Positions 34,801 to 49,800 of a DNA stretch of 64,000 nt are shown here, piece by piece. The number at the start of each line of letters is the position of its first letter. Position 1 is the first letter of the stretch. The DNA is from Siphonodentalium dalli (Eukaryota > Mollusca > Scaphopoda > Gadilida > Siphonodentaliidae), in NCBI GenBank assembly GCA_032622095.1, contig CP136069.1:7518036-7582035 (forward strand). The letters are read 5' to 3'. The translations under genes and the position numbers were made by a program. The notes under the pieces are model-generated. The model saw nothing but the letters and a program-made list of their open reading frames with translations, did no database searches and had not been told where the DNA came from.

Positions 34801-37800
34801 GTAAAATGACGTACATGACGTTCGCCTCATGCATGAGACTGAAACTTTTTAAATGAAAGAATCATCACACATGACAAACACGTCCTGTATGAGCCTAAAT
34901 AAACCTTCTAATCTTGTATTTTTAATGCACAGATTCCAGGACGCGAAGCGTGTAATAAACACAGAACGACACGATATGTAAATGGGTTTGTCGATATGGC
35001 ACTCGTGCTGTCGTGGAAGGATAGAACTCGAGTCGCAAGCGCCTTCCGCGACAGCACTCGTGCCGTATCGACAAACTAATTTACACATCGTGTCGTTCTG
35101 TGTATATATCTGACAATCATGATTGTTATCAGTGTCTGAATTTATTTAGGTTGATTTAAATACTTGTGCCCCCAAAAATACTTCTGGGTTTTCCGCAAGC
35201 CTCGATTTAGTGTGTCTGTCATTTGCAGAATGAGGTCGCCAGAGGTTGAATTTAGTGATGCTATCCCCCACAGTGGGCTCGCATCACCAAATTCAGCCTC
35301 TCGGGACCTCATACTGCTTAGGCCTTATCTTCTGGGAAGTATCTATAGTCTCAAATTAACATTGTTTTCAGTTACTTTTCCCTTCTGTTCAGTTTCCATG
35401 TCCCCTTATTTGCAAAAATATTAATTACATAATTGAGGTCATTAATGGGTGACCATCACCAACTTCAACTGGGGAACTTCAAACTGATCCTAGGTCTCTC
35501 ATAGCAGTTGATGTCTAAGCAGAATCAGGTTCACAGTGGGTGATTTTGGTGATGCTAGCCCAACGTGCGGGATAGCGTCACTAAATGCACCCTTTGGTGA
35601 CCTCATTCTGCAATGTCAGACACACTAGATCCAGACTTGGTTTTCCGATTAATAACATCAGCAATATTACTCAGAATTCCACGGGATTTTGTCTGTAGTT
35701 CACATTTGAGAATGCGCATGTGGAGTTCGATAATATCAGTCGGTCTGACTGTCGGGTGATTTATGACAGATTTACGCCCACATGCATCTGTCCGTGTGTC
35801 GATTAATTCCTCTAGCTCACCCTACATGCCACATCTCTCATCCGATCGTCACCAAACTTTAAATGGATCTTTAGGGTGACCTCTGGATGTGAGTCGATAT
35901 TCATTAAATATACATGCGCCAGCAGCCATCTGTCTGTGTGTCAGTCAATTAATTTCCTCTAGCACACCCGCATGCCACAGCTCTCATCCGATCGTCACCA
36001 AACTTTAAATGGATCTTTAGGGTGACCTCTGGATGTGAGTCAATATTCATTAAATATACATGCGCCAGCAGCCATCTGTCTGTGTGTCAGTCAATTAATT
36101 TCCTCTAGCACACCCTACATGCAACATCTCTCATCCGATCGTCACCAAACTTTAAATGGATCTTTAGGGTGACCTCTAGATGTGAGTCGAAATTCATTAA
36201 ATATACATGGCGTCAGCAGCCATCTGTCCTTGTGTTTGTCAATTAATTTCCTCTAGCACACCCAGCATGCCACAGCTCTCATCCGATCGTCACCAAACTT
36301 TAAATGGATCTTTTGGGTGACCTCTACATGTACATGTGAGTCAAAATTCATTAAATATACATGGCCGTCAGCAGCCATCTTGGATTTCAAAATTGAATCC
36401 ATCAGCAAACCCTGCAGCCCACATTTATAAGAGAATTGAAAAGTTACCCATAATTCTGCTGTGGTTAAGGAGTTGATTATTTAGAGCATTACTGTATGTA
36501 TTTTCAAAGATTTATGTCTTGACATTGATTAACATAGATATCCCCCACCCCCATAGCCACCTTTTGCAGTGATGTGGGGTCAGCCACTTTTTAGTAAATA
36601 CTAAATTATTGTTATTTTCGACAGGCATGTAAAGATGCACTTGCAACAAAGTTTCAAGGGAGTCTGCGAGTCAAGCGATTGGAAGGAATGATATATGAGG
36701 CAGAAGAAAAGTAAGTTTTATTCTATGTTTAATTGTACTAAAATAATATAATATTGAGCTATAAATCATCCGACAAATTGGAATTATCTAAAAGTAGTAT
36801 GTGGCGACTATAAAAGTCCTTCTTTTCCATTCTTTGTGTCTGTTAGGGGACATCCGTCTTCCCTTGAAATTATTTGTGTCTGTTAGGGGACACCCATCTG
36901 CCCCTGAATTAATTGTGTCTGTTAGGGGACACGTGTTTGCCCCTGAATTTATCTGTGTCTGTTAGGATACACCCGTTTGCCCCTGAATTTATTTCTGTCT
37001 GTTAGGATACACCCGTTTGCCCCTGAATTTATCTGTGTCTGTTAGGGGAAACATAGCCCATCTGCCCCTGAATTTATTTGTGTCTGTTAGGGGAAACATA
37101 GCCCATCTGCCCCTGAATTTATTTGTGTCTGACTGTCTGTTAGGGGAAACACAGCTTCAGTTTATTTTGGCTTTATTTAATCGGAATACATAATCCAAAT
37201 TAATGCTTTGCAAATTACTATTTCCTTGGCGTCTGTGGTCAAAAATATTTGAATCGAGTCAAGGAACTCGCCCATCAAAGTTCAGAGTGATCAGATATAG
37301 ATTTTTTAAATCTATTATTTTTCACCACCGATAATTTTTTAGTGGCCCAGTAAAAGGTCGACAAGAAGATGGTCTTGGACCAGATTGCATTTGAAGATGG
37401 ATAACTCTGAAATCAAGTGGCTTTTTTGTGTCAGATATTTGACAAACCGGCAAAAATTTCGTTTTAACAAAATGTTGATAAATAACAGGTTTTGGGCAAA
37501 TTTATACTATAGTAGACTGTGGTTAGCATTATTTTTTGGGAAATTAATCAATTCTGATAACTGGAGCAGCATTAAAAAAAATGTTGTTGGAATTTGATGA
37601 AATGGGGACCATCGAATCGGATTGAGTACCTTTAATCGGAATGCTTGTAAACCAGTAAACAAGATTTGTGTGTCCTTAATTCATCTGTCTTTCTTGTTGT
37701 TCCAGTTTTCCTCAAGCAGAGGAAATTTATGAAGATATTTTAGAAGAAGATCCTTCAAATATGGTAAGAATAAAAAATAATCTTCCAAAACTAATTAAAC

Positions 37801-40800
37801 CTTTCAGTGCCAAGTCCGATTTTGGTATCAACCCATATTTCCTTGATTATAATAATGTGATACATTAGAGCTCTTTCCATCAATGTATCCCATTATTTTA
37901 ATCAATAAATTTGAAAAATGATCAAGGAAATATGGGTTGATACAAAAATTGGACTTGGCACTGAAAGGGTTAATTCACACCACAGTGCATAATGTGGCTG
38001 GAGGGGTCAACACAAATTAATACACACCACAGTGCATAATGTGGCTGGAGGGGTCAGGTACTACATTTTTAGATTTTTTGCAGTTTTAGACTAGAAACCA
38101 GTCTGTTCTAGTGCTGAAATCAAGCCTTGAAATAGGGTTAGGGCCCTGCGAACCTTATAATTTAGGTCGAACCGAACCTTGAAACCGAATCATCGTCTTG
38201 GTTTCGAATCGAACCGAATCTCGAACCTCGAACCCAATTACCGACCGTGTCATTGAAGAGAGTCCAAGCGACGTACTCATAATTCTAGTAGCCAGTTAGA
38301 ACGTCTGTGGATCATTATAATAGTACAATCAACGTGTTATATACAAATTTATCGTATACGATATAAGATAATTACATGTTGAAGAATTATTTTATATTGG
38401 AGATGAATGACAATCCGATAAAACGTTTATTTTATGTTCTGTTTATGTCCATACATTATATTACATAACCCCGATTAAAACAAATATCCGATTATCATTC
38501 TCCGTATATACCCGCGTCCGCTCACTGAGCATCACTCATGAAAAATCATAACTTATGACTTATTCTAACAGTAAGTGAGACAGATGTCTGATTGAATCAT
38601 CGGTCAAGCTTCCAATAGTAAATATGTACAATGTAAACAACGCGATAAACGACGCATTGAACTCCTAACACACTGACAGCATGAACGCACCACGTGGCAT
38701 AACTCGGTAACTATTAACAGACTCGTCAATCTGTAACTGCGACAACACATGACAAAGATCAAAGCGTGCAGTCGTCGCGTTGTAGCAATTAAGTGTCACA
38801 AGACAAAGCACATCGGGTTACATAATCATGTCAATCATTTATGCTGATAAACAATGGCCACACCTTTTCCTCACTGTGATTGGTTGACTCCAATTGTTGA
38901 CACAGAAGGCTGCCGGAAATACCTATTCACTTTCAGCCAGTTTACGGAATTCAAAAAAGCTTGTTCGATCTGTATTCATCAATAATCATAACTTATTGTT
39001 TCGTTTGTTAGGTATAATTATGTCTATTAGTAAAGTTATATGGAGAATAAAACAAACTTTGACGAGGTAGAACTTTGACTGAGATAGAAATGTTATAGTT
39101 TTACTAATTAATTATCACAAATTTGACATGTCCGACTGGACCGTTTAGCGGGAGCGGAATAAAGTTATGCCAAAAGACCAGTTCAATGAAATATCACCCA
39201 GTTACCCCGCCCGAGTAATGATCAAAGTAATTATGTCCAATGTAAACATAAAATCATAGTATCACACAGTTGTATGTAAACCAATTAATATACGGTATAT
39301 AATCAATAAACAATTTCCAGTACGCAAAATTTGCCCATTTTGCGGGACTAAAGAAAAGGTTCGATATAAACGAATCCCGTCTAAGGTTTCGAACCGGACC
39401 GAATCATCACAGCGGTTTCGAACCGAACCGAACCTCGAACGGTTCGCAGGGCCCTAAATAGGGTGTCTGTCATTTGCAGAATGAGGTCCCCAGAGGGTGA
39501 ATTTAGTGATGCTACCCCGCATAGCGGGCTAGCATAACCAAATTCACCCTCTGGGAACCTCATTCTGCTGAGGTGTAAGCAGAATGAGGTCCCCAGAGGG
39601 TGAATTTGGTGATGCTAGCCCGCTATGCAGGGTAGCATCACTAAATTCACCCTCTGGGGACCTCATTCTGCAAATGACAGACACCCTATTTCAACGCTTG
39701 CTTACACTCAATGCCAACGACTAAAATAATGAAAATTTATCCTGTAATTGATCATTCTCAGAAATCTAATGCAAGGATTTCAAGCTTTTGGTCTAAATTT
39801 CGAGAATGAGGTCCCCAGAAGGTGAATCTAATGATGCCATCCTCCATGCTGGGCACGCGTCACCAAATTCACCCTCTGGAACCTCATTCTGCTTATGCCT
39901 CAACTGCTATAGATGGGAATCCTAGGATCAGATTGAAGTTCCCCAGTTGAATTTGGTGATGTTCACCCATTAGTCACCCATTATGCATTTTATCTTCTGC
40001 AAATTAGGAGATATAGAAACTGAAGGGAAGGGAAAAAGCAACTTAAAACAAGGTTAATTTGAGACTATAGATGCTTCCCAGAAGATGAGGTCTAAGCAGA
40101 ATGAGATCCCCAGAGGGTGAATTTAGTGATGCTAGCCCACTGTGCAGACCTCATTCTGCAAATGTCTATAGATAAATCATAATATATGTTTTAGTAATAA
40201 TAATATTTATCACATAATTTGCCCATAAAATCAGTTTCATAATTATCGGTAAGACACACGTTTAATATCATCGCGTGCAATGACATCACACAGTTCTTCA
40301 AATGACTTGCGATCGCTGCAGTTTATGATTGTTGTTTTCGATGAATATTTCACGTTTATTTGGTCATGTGATAAAAGGTATCTCACACTCATGTACAAGC
40401 CTTGAAATAGGGTGTCTATCATTTGCAGAATGAGGTCCCCAGAGGGAGAATTTAGTGATGCTACCCCGCATAGCGGGTTAGCATCACCAAATTCACCCTC
40501 TGGGAACCTCATTCTGCTGAGTTGTAAGCAGAATGAGGTCCCCAGAGGGTGAATTTGGTGATGCTAGCCCGCTATGCGGGGTAGCATCACTAAATTCACC
40601 CTCTGGGAACCTCATTCTGCAAATGACAGACACCCTATTTCAAGGCTTGCTCATGTAAGATCCTCTATATTTCAGTATGCAAGAAAAAGACAAGTGGCTA
40701 TACTCAAGGCACAGAACAAAACAACGGAAGCAATCGACAGATTAAATAAGTATCTTGAACAGTGAGTACTCAGTATGACATTTTAACCCTTTCAGTGCCA

Positions 40801-43800
40801 AGTCCGATTTTTGTATCAACCCATATTTACTTGATCATTTTTTCAAATTTATTGATTATAATAATTTGATACATTGATGGAAAGACCTCTTAGAGCTATT
40901 TCCATCAATGTATCACATTATTATAATCAATAAATTTGAAAAATGATCAAGGAAATTTGAAAAATGATCAAGGAAATATGGGTTGATACAAAAATCGGAC
41001 TTGGCACTGAAAGGATTAAAGGTCCACTTAATTTTGGAGTCACCGATTATTATTTTTTATAGTTACTTGATATATGGTTTTAATGACAATATATGCCATA
41101 AAATATTATTAAAATACTATAATTCATCACCATTTGAAATGTCTGTGTCTCAGAAGATGCCCATAGAGAAATAGAAAACGGCTGAAATGATTCCCCCCAT
41201 TTTGGTTCCCAGAATGTGACAGAATTCAAACTAAAGATGAATTTTCAATGGAAGGTGAATAACTCTTATCTTTAAGATATAGAGTTATTCCCTCCATTTA
41301 AAATAACACTCTTTTTACTACAATCTAGATGACAACAAAATGATGGTAACACAACAAAAACAACATGTTCATAGTTTATTACACCATATAAGTTGATAAT
41401 ACAATGTTTAAGAGCTACCTCTTTCAAATGGTGTATAATATTTGGCATATATGTTACATATGTGATCTGGGGGTTTGAAGATTAAGTGGGTTTTATTTAA
41501 TCTTATACTCAAGGCACAGAATAAAACAACTGAAACAATATCAGATAATAAAAGTGAAGGTTAAGTTAAGTAGTTAAGTGATGGACTATAAAGCATTTGA
41601 GTTGTGTGACTTAGCGTCTAGTGTTTACTTTATAGGTTCATGACCGACTATGAAGCGTGGATGGAGTTGTGTGACAGACTATGAAGCGTAGTGGAGTATT
41701 GTGACTTAACGTCTAGTGTTTACTTTATAGGTTCATGACCGACTATGAAGCGTGGATGGAGTTGTGTGACAGACTATGAAGCGTAGTGGAGTATTGTGAC
41801 TTAACGTCTAGTGTTTACTTTATAGGTTCATGACTGACTATGAAGCGTGGATGGAGTTGTGTGACAGACTATGAAGCGTAGTGGAGTATTGTGACTTAAC
41901 GTCTAGTGTTTACTTTATAGGTTCATGACTGACTATGAAGCGTCGATGGAGTTGTGTGACAGACTATGAAGCGTAGTGGAGTATTGTGACTTAACGTCTA
42001 GTGTTTACTTTATAGGTTCATGACTGACTATGAAGCGTCGATGGAGTTGTGTGACAGACTATGAAGCGTAGTGGAGTTTTGTGACTTAACGTCTAGTGTT
42101 TACTTTATAGGTTCATGACCGACTATGAAGCATGGATGGAGTTGTGTGACTTGTACTTAGATGAACAAGAATATAGCAAGGCTTCATTCTGTATGGAGGA
42201 ATTAATCATGTCAAATCCACATTGTCATCTCTACTACCAGAAATTTGGTGAGGTAAGCTTCCAACATTCCTTCATAGTCAACTCATACATTTATTACCAG
42301 TAGTATTTACATACAGCTAATTGTTGTACCATAGTGAGATACAGTCCTGGATGTCATAGAATGAATAATGACTTTGTACCCTAATCAATAACGCCAATAT
42401 GGCAGATCAATATTAGAGTTTAATATATGCCCAGGAATTTAAAAAAACCGGAACCGAAATGAAACCCCTTCAGAACCGGGAACCGTGAACATTCCCGGGA
42501 AATGTATATGCACACGTTGCACAACACAGGTTATGCGCAATTTGGCTTGTTTGAGTGACAGGGATCGTAATGATGATAATTTAGATAAACTAAAGGATAT
42601 TCAAAATTGTTATATTTGACCTCCTTGGGTCACATAATGGTATACTATGTAAAACAACACAAGTTGGAAAACATAAAACCATCGTTCCGAATTCCCGAAC
42701 TTCAAAGGAAATGTTAAAATATTGCCAACATTGCGAAATTCTTGTGGCATCTGGGAACTTGGAACATGGTGGACATTGTCTCCAGGAATATATCTCACTG
42801 CTGCAAAACTTATATTCATCCATGTGTTGGTCTCTTAAGTCTAGAAATAGTGTGTTTGATATTTGCAGAATGAGGTCCCCAGAGGCTGAATTTAGAGACG
42901 CTACCCTGCACAGCAGGTTAGCGTCACAAAATTCTCCCTCTGGGAACCTCATTCTACTTGGGAATCAACTGGTATGGGAGACCCAGGATGAGATTGAAGG
43001 TCCCTAGTTGAAGTTGGTCATGTTCACCCATTAGTCACATCAATTAGGCCAAACAAAACAAGTGTTTTGATTCTCAGGAATTTTTTTTTGAGAATCTATG
43101 AGGGAGCGAGGGTTTTATTTTTATTTTTTATTTTTGTTATGGGGATAATGCCCATAGTTAGCATGGGTTATTATACCTTCCCAGGTTAAGAAAATGCAAG
43201 GAAAACATTGTTTTGATATAATCTAATGTATTCCACTTTTACTTTCTCAGTGGGTTCCTCATCCCCCAGTTTGCCGATAAACAACTTTTTTCTGAGCTGG
43301 CCAAGGGTAATATCGTTCTCAACGTTATAGATGGACCAGTCTACTAACGTTTTATCACCTGTTGTAACATTTAATGGGATGAGCATATTTGCGTTTCTAA
43401 TATTGTTTCGTAACAAGCATGTTTAATAACAACAAACAGAACTAAATATCCGGTTCAATTACTCAAATAAAAATACGGAACGTGAATACAATCAAAACGA
43501 AAAGATATAGTGATCATCATAGAAAGTCTAGAATGACTTATTCTGCCGTATCTGAATACGTACTATGTACATCAATACATGCTAGCCATAAAAACTTTAA
43601 ATATTAAACCAGCATACACATCGCCAATACGCACCATATTTATTTCAGGTTTGCGTTCCCGAAATTGGAAATCTCAGAATTGTTTACCGCACGAAAAGTG
43701 GGTTATCTACCTTTTCGAATTGAATAAAATGCCGAAATGTTTGAACACATTTGACTTAATAACCTTGGAGTTTGGGCAGCTTGTGGTGACAATATACCTG

Positions 43801-46800
43801 GTAGTTATCATTGCCTAGTGTCTCTTTTTGAATACCAACACATACACCATTGTATGTCTATCATATTCGATGTTTGAAACATAACTAATTTCTGTTTTCT
43901 AGTTTCCTATTTTCGTGTTATCATTTGACAGCTTCGGTCAAATTGAAAATCGTAATAAAATGGTTCAACATTGTTTTTAGTTTTCCCTTCTGGGAAATTT
44001 CTATTCCCATAATTTGCAGCAGATCAAATGCATAATTGAGGTGCCCAATGGGTGAACATCACCAACTTCAACTGGGTAACTTCAATCTGATCCTAGGTCT
44101 ACCCTATCAGTTGAGGGACTAAGCAGAATGAGGTTCCCAGAGGGTGAATTTAGTGATGCTAGCCCACTGTGCGGGATAGCGTCACTAAATTTACCCTCTG
44201 GGGACCTCATTCTGCAAATGACAGACACGCTATTTGCAGGCTTGGTATGGGGGACAGGACATCCACCAAGCTTCGAGATACCTAGAACAACAATAAGCAT
44301 ACAAATGTTAAAACAAAATGGCTGACTTTCTCGCGGGTTGACGTCACATTACGCTCAGCACATGCAGTTACAGTAATGCCCTAAGTAATCGACTCTTAAC
44401 CACAGCAGAATTATTCCGATGAATGGCAACAAGCCATATTTCCGACTAAATCCTGAAAAGTTACCCATAATTCTGCTGTGGTTAAAGAGTCGATTACTTA
44501 GGGCATTACTGTACACCATGTTCAAAGGATGTATAGTCAGTGAGAATCATTCTATTATTGCCCAGATCAAACTACTTGCCCTTTCCTACCCAGTGTAAGG
44601 CAAAAAAAAAAACCTCTTTGTTTCCAATACCCTGCCTGGCTGAGATTTTTTAGCTTGCCTCAATTTTTTTTTTTATTTTCTCCAGAAGGCTAGTCAAAAG
44701 TTACCTGTTAGAGTGTCAATGTGAATATTTATTGTTTTTTCCCCAAGTCAGTTATTGGTAGAGATCATACTGCAGAGTGAATGAATTCAAGGGACAGCAT
44801 GTTTTTACCCAATGCTTGGCTCATTTTCAATGCTAATTGATCTACGATATTCTATGGGGCTGTAACTACACTATTGTATCACTTACGGCTGAAAGGTTTA
44901 AAAAAGAATAAATTGTAAAAAATAAAATCGCTGCCTGCCTGTCTGGAAAATTATCCCATTGTTTGTTTTGGCCTAATGAATTGAATCGTTCCCAGAAGAT
45001 GTCAATGGTATTCATAAATACACATGTTTTTCTTCCCTGGTTGTGATTTTGCTTATATTATTATTTATAATCTATATATTTATATCTTGTATCTTTTGTT
45101 ATTTGTACATGTATTATTTATAATCTATTTATATATTATCTTGTATTTTTCAGATTAAGTACACAGAAGGAGGAATTGAAGGCCTCGGTCTTTCAAGGTC
45201 GTACTTTGCTCAAGCTGTGAAGCTTAACCCAAGTAACATGCGGGCATTATTTGGGATGTTCTTAGTAAGTTATAATAATAATATGTAATAAATAATATCG
45301 TCTTTAACCCTTTCAGTGCCAAGTCCGATTTTTGTATCAACCCATATACCCTGTGCCAATGCATTCTCTTATATATGCGAGTCGACCATAGGTCGCCTCG
45401 CATATATAAGAGAATGCATTGGCCTAACAAATTTTCATCATTTGTTATTAATTTTTTACAATTTTAATAATTTTTTCTTATATTCTTTAACTCTTTCAGT
45501 GCCAGATTTTATCGACCCTGGCACTCTACAGACCGTAAATTAGGGCCGATGAGATCGGCCCCTGGCACTGAAAGAGTAATAATATATAATAAATAATATT
45601 GTCTGTAACCCTTTCTATACTAAGTGGATTCTCCCGTCAGTTATAAAAGTTTACATTGGAATGATCTATTATTCATTTGGAGGTATGTTCAGGAAATATA
45701 AAATATTTAAATCAAGGAACCCGCCCATCAAAGTAATAAAGTTATTTCTGAGATTTGTAGTTATTGTTGACCCAGAAAAAGGTTGTTAAACCAACAAAAT
45801 TGCAGATGAAGATGAATAACTCTAAAATCAAGTTGTAGTACAGCCAAATTTTGTGATACTCAAGTGATTAATTGGCCATATTTCATTAAACAAAATTGTG
45901 ATAAATAATGCATTTTGAGAAATTTGGTACCATAGCAGACAGTGGTTACTATTATTTTGTTGCAAATAATCGATTCTGATAACTAAAGCGTATTTCAAAG
46001 AAATGTTGTTTTTGTATCTTGATGATATGGGGACCACCTGATCGGATTGAGTACCTTTAAACTTATTATGCGAACATTTCATAAAGGATAATGAGTCATC
46101 AATGATGCTTTAGTACAGAAAGGGCTAAACTTATTATCTGAACATTTTCCTAAGGGATAACTACTAGTACTTGCCAATGAGTATTTAATATAGAAAGGAT
46201 TAAAGATGTATTCAGTGTTTCAAGCTTATTTTCGCGAAACCTATGTTACTTTTTTGTATGTAGATTCCAGTTTATAAAATAACATACAGTAATTCCCTAA
46301 GAAATAGAGGTGCCATGATTATTGATTTTGATAATTGATAATCGGTCGTCAATAATCGACTATAATCGATTAATCGTACCAAATAATAATAACATCAGTG
46401 GAAGTATTCCGTAATATGGTCTATTGCCATATTGGCTGGGTGCTGGTTAACTGCTATCGCTGCTTGTTTGAGGCATCAGCTGATGTAATTTTTGTGTTAA
46501 TAAAGTGCATCATAAACCACCGGTAATGACTAATGAGCACAATGTATTCAATACAAGCACAGTTCTCGGCGATGTCATGGTTATAATATTTGTGAGTTCA
46601 TTGGAACGAATTTATCGATTAATTTAACAGCCAACGGTGGTTCCTATAAAAAGGAATCTAATGTTACGGAAACTATAAGTTTCAGCGAACTTCCAGAGCA
46701 TGGCTACCACTTACAAAGGTGGGCCCCCGCCCGCGAATTTCAGGACTCCGAACAAGTTAAGTATTTGGTAATAGTCAATTTCATTTAGCAGTCACCACAC

Positions 46801-49800
46801 TATAAGCGATAGCATGTACTAGTAACATCTAAGTATACTTATACAAACAAAGTATACTTGCTGCAAATGACACAGCGGAGAATATCGCTGATTAAAATGC
46901 TGTAGGTTCCCTGATTTCGAGAGAATGTCAATCAACTCCCCTTTGGTCCAATGAGATTCAAGGGCGAGTGCATTCAGTTCACTGACAGTCAGCCCATTTC
47001 AAAGACATAGTTCTGCCTTTCTTGTAGAAATATACAACGATGTCAGCATAAGTTCAAAGCTGCAGTGCCGCCATGCAATTTGAAGAATATACAATGACTC
47101 GAAGAGTAACCATGTCATCAAATGAACTGCCGGCTGTTTGCAACATATACTAGTACATGTAGTACTCAAGTTGTCGGAATCTCTTTGATAGATGATCAAA
47201 TGTTGTTAACCCCTCGGTTGAATATTAAACTGTGTAAAACAATCAGGGTATTCAACAATAACGACGTTTTCCAATGTCCGAAAAATAAATAACGCAGATT
47301 AATTGATGAAGGAAATGGTAATTGATTATCGGCTTTATCAACGGTTCATCGATTATACGATTAATCGTGGCACCCCTACTAAGTAATCGACCCCTTCCCT
47401 TGAAAATCACATATGGTTCAGTAATGCTCTAAGTAATCAACTCCTTAACAACCACAGTAGAATTATGGGTAACTTTTCAGGATTTAGTCGGAAATATGGC
47501 TTGTTGCCATTCACCGGAAAGCTCTTCCGATGAATGGCAACAAGCCATATTTCTGAATAAATCCTGACAAGTTACCCATAATTCTGCTGTGGTTAAGGAA
47601 TCGATTACTTAAGAGCATTACTGAACCATATGAGATTTTCAATATTTTTTCAACTGTTGTTGTTTTAACTGGAGGTCTGGAACCCTGAATACATCTTTAA
47701 AAGCCCACTTAATTTTCGAGCCCCCAGATCACATTTTATAAAATATGTGCCATATTATGCACCATTTGAAAGAGGTAGCTCCAAAATATTTTATTATATT
47801 TACATACTAAGTGTGATTATCACTAAATCCAGCATTCCGGTTGGTCGGCGCCCACGTGACTAGTTGCAGTTATTTCTCGGTGATCGTGCAAGAGGTCATA
47901 ACTGCAACCCCATAATTACATCGCCGCGTCATTGGATTTGGAAAGAAGAACACGTAATGTTTTGGGCGCATTTGGACTCAGGCAGGATTGACTTAATAAA
48001 TCATCAGGTTTCAATATAAAGAAATTGTTCCTGTTAACTTTTGCCAAGGGTGCTATGGGATATTTTGGGCTGGTTTTGTCACGATACACTTTTCAATTTA
48101 AATACATTTACAAAAGTGGCTTTTTCGCTAAATGTATATAAATATAAGGATTAACTGTCATGTGGACTGTTTTTATGGAGATGCATATGCATGTAACCGT
48201 GAGGTAAGTGTTCATAACTTGTGTAAAACCCGAAGACCTTTTCGGGTTTTACACAAGTTATGACCACTTACCTCACGGTTATACATCTCCATAAAAACAG
48301 TCCACATGACAGTTAATCCTTATACAAGAAAACCATAGTCAGAAATGGTAACGCGCTCAAGACCATATATTATATACCCATGATTGTAATTATAGAATAT
48401 AAAACATATTGGTTTCACGAATGACCAACTCAGAATTCCGAAACACGATACACTTTTCGATTTAAGTACATTTACAAAAGTGGCTTTTTCGCTAAATGTA
48501 TATAAATATATGGATTAACTGTCATGTGGACTGTTTTTATGGAGATGTAACCGTGAGGTAAGTGGTCATAACTTGTATGTAAAACCCTTTACTTGTTGAG
48601 GTACCGCTTAAGTTTAATCTGGACTGTACTGCAAAGTTTATTATTTTCAATGGAAGGGGAATAACTCTACATCTTAGTCTGAATTCTGTTGCATTCATGG
48701 GGCGAAACAGGGATTTGTTTCTATGATTTCAGCTATTTTCTATTACTCTATGGGCACATTCTGAGAAAAAGACATTCCAAATGGTGATGAATTATAATAT
48801 TTTAATCATATTTTATGACATACTCTCAGGTACCTAATAATCGTGATGGCCTAATAATAGTGATGGGTGGATATTTAGGCTGAAATTAATAATAGTGATG
48901 GCAATTTCACTCTATGTCTCAATGCCAAATAATAGTGATCATTGGGAATTTTCTCCAAAATTAATAATCGTGCTGACACTATTATTAGGCACCTGAGAGT
49001 AGATTGTTATCAAAACCATTTATCTACCATTTCCTACGAAATTCCCTGATACAATTGGCGATAACGAATTGGCGATAAAAACATCAGTACCGTTACTGCA
49101 GTTGCGTTACTGCAGTTGCGATACAAGGCGCTCGTGACGTCGTTGACTGGTTCAAAATCATGAATGAACTGACGTCACATCAATCGCGTGAAAAATCAAA
49201 ACGACATTCCACGTATATTCTTGCGTACTATAAACAAATAGTTCCAAGGTTTTAACATTATTTGATTGCCTACCATCATGGGTATTAAGGTATAACATAT
49301 CACAAAGTAACTATTTGTATTTGTTCAGTATTTAGTATAAGTGTAAGAGATTGTATCCATTGAATACAATTTCTGTTAACATGCAGGTTGTGAGAATTTA
49401 GCAAAGCGAGCTAATCGCGTGACACAGATACCTTTGCATGTTGGGAGAATTTACTCAAGAAAGCTAATCGTCGGACACAAATTCAACAATTTTGGCATTT
49501 AAAAGACCCCTAAAATGTAATTTGTGCGGTGGATTCTGTCACACCAATGGTAGATAAATGTGTTATATACACAATGTGTTTGTATCGATTCATGTATCGC
49601 GACTCCGCTAGTTTTCGTGGCCATATAGCGACTCAGCGACCAAGGTCGCCTCGTCGCCTCGTCGCTATATGGCCACGAAAACTAGCCTCGTCGCGATACA
49701 TGAATCGATACAAATACATTGTGTATATAACACATATATATCAAGGCAATATAATTTTTTTTATCGGTGATTCCAAAATTAAATGGGCCTTTAAATATGG

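Larger units (their letters stand above)
47697..49794 (+). mobile_element. TTAAAG-CCCACTTAATTTTC element copy 4, heavily interrupted
   Basis: taaaagcccacttaattttcg at the left and ccaaaattaaatgggcctttaa at the right. In between are unrelated insertions including 48080-48590, 48823-49003 and 49015-49740. Confidence 0.65.

Noticed and set aside
35775-37155. Regularly spaced repeats as a CRISPR array
   Set aside because: Units are contiguous tandem repeats with no unique spacers, and the context is a eukaryotic intron.
43186-43818. Two ORFs (43416-43186 minus, 43579-43818 plus) as a small gene pair
   Set aside because: Both lie inside a dispersed TIR element related to 61176-62302 and have no recognisable motif.
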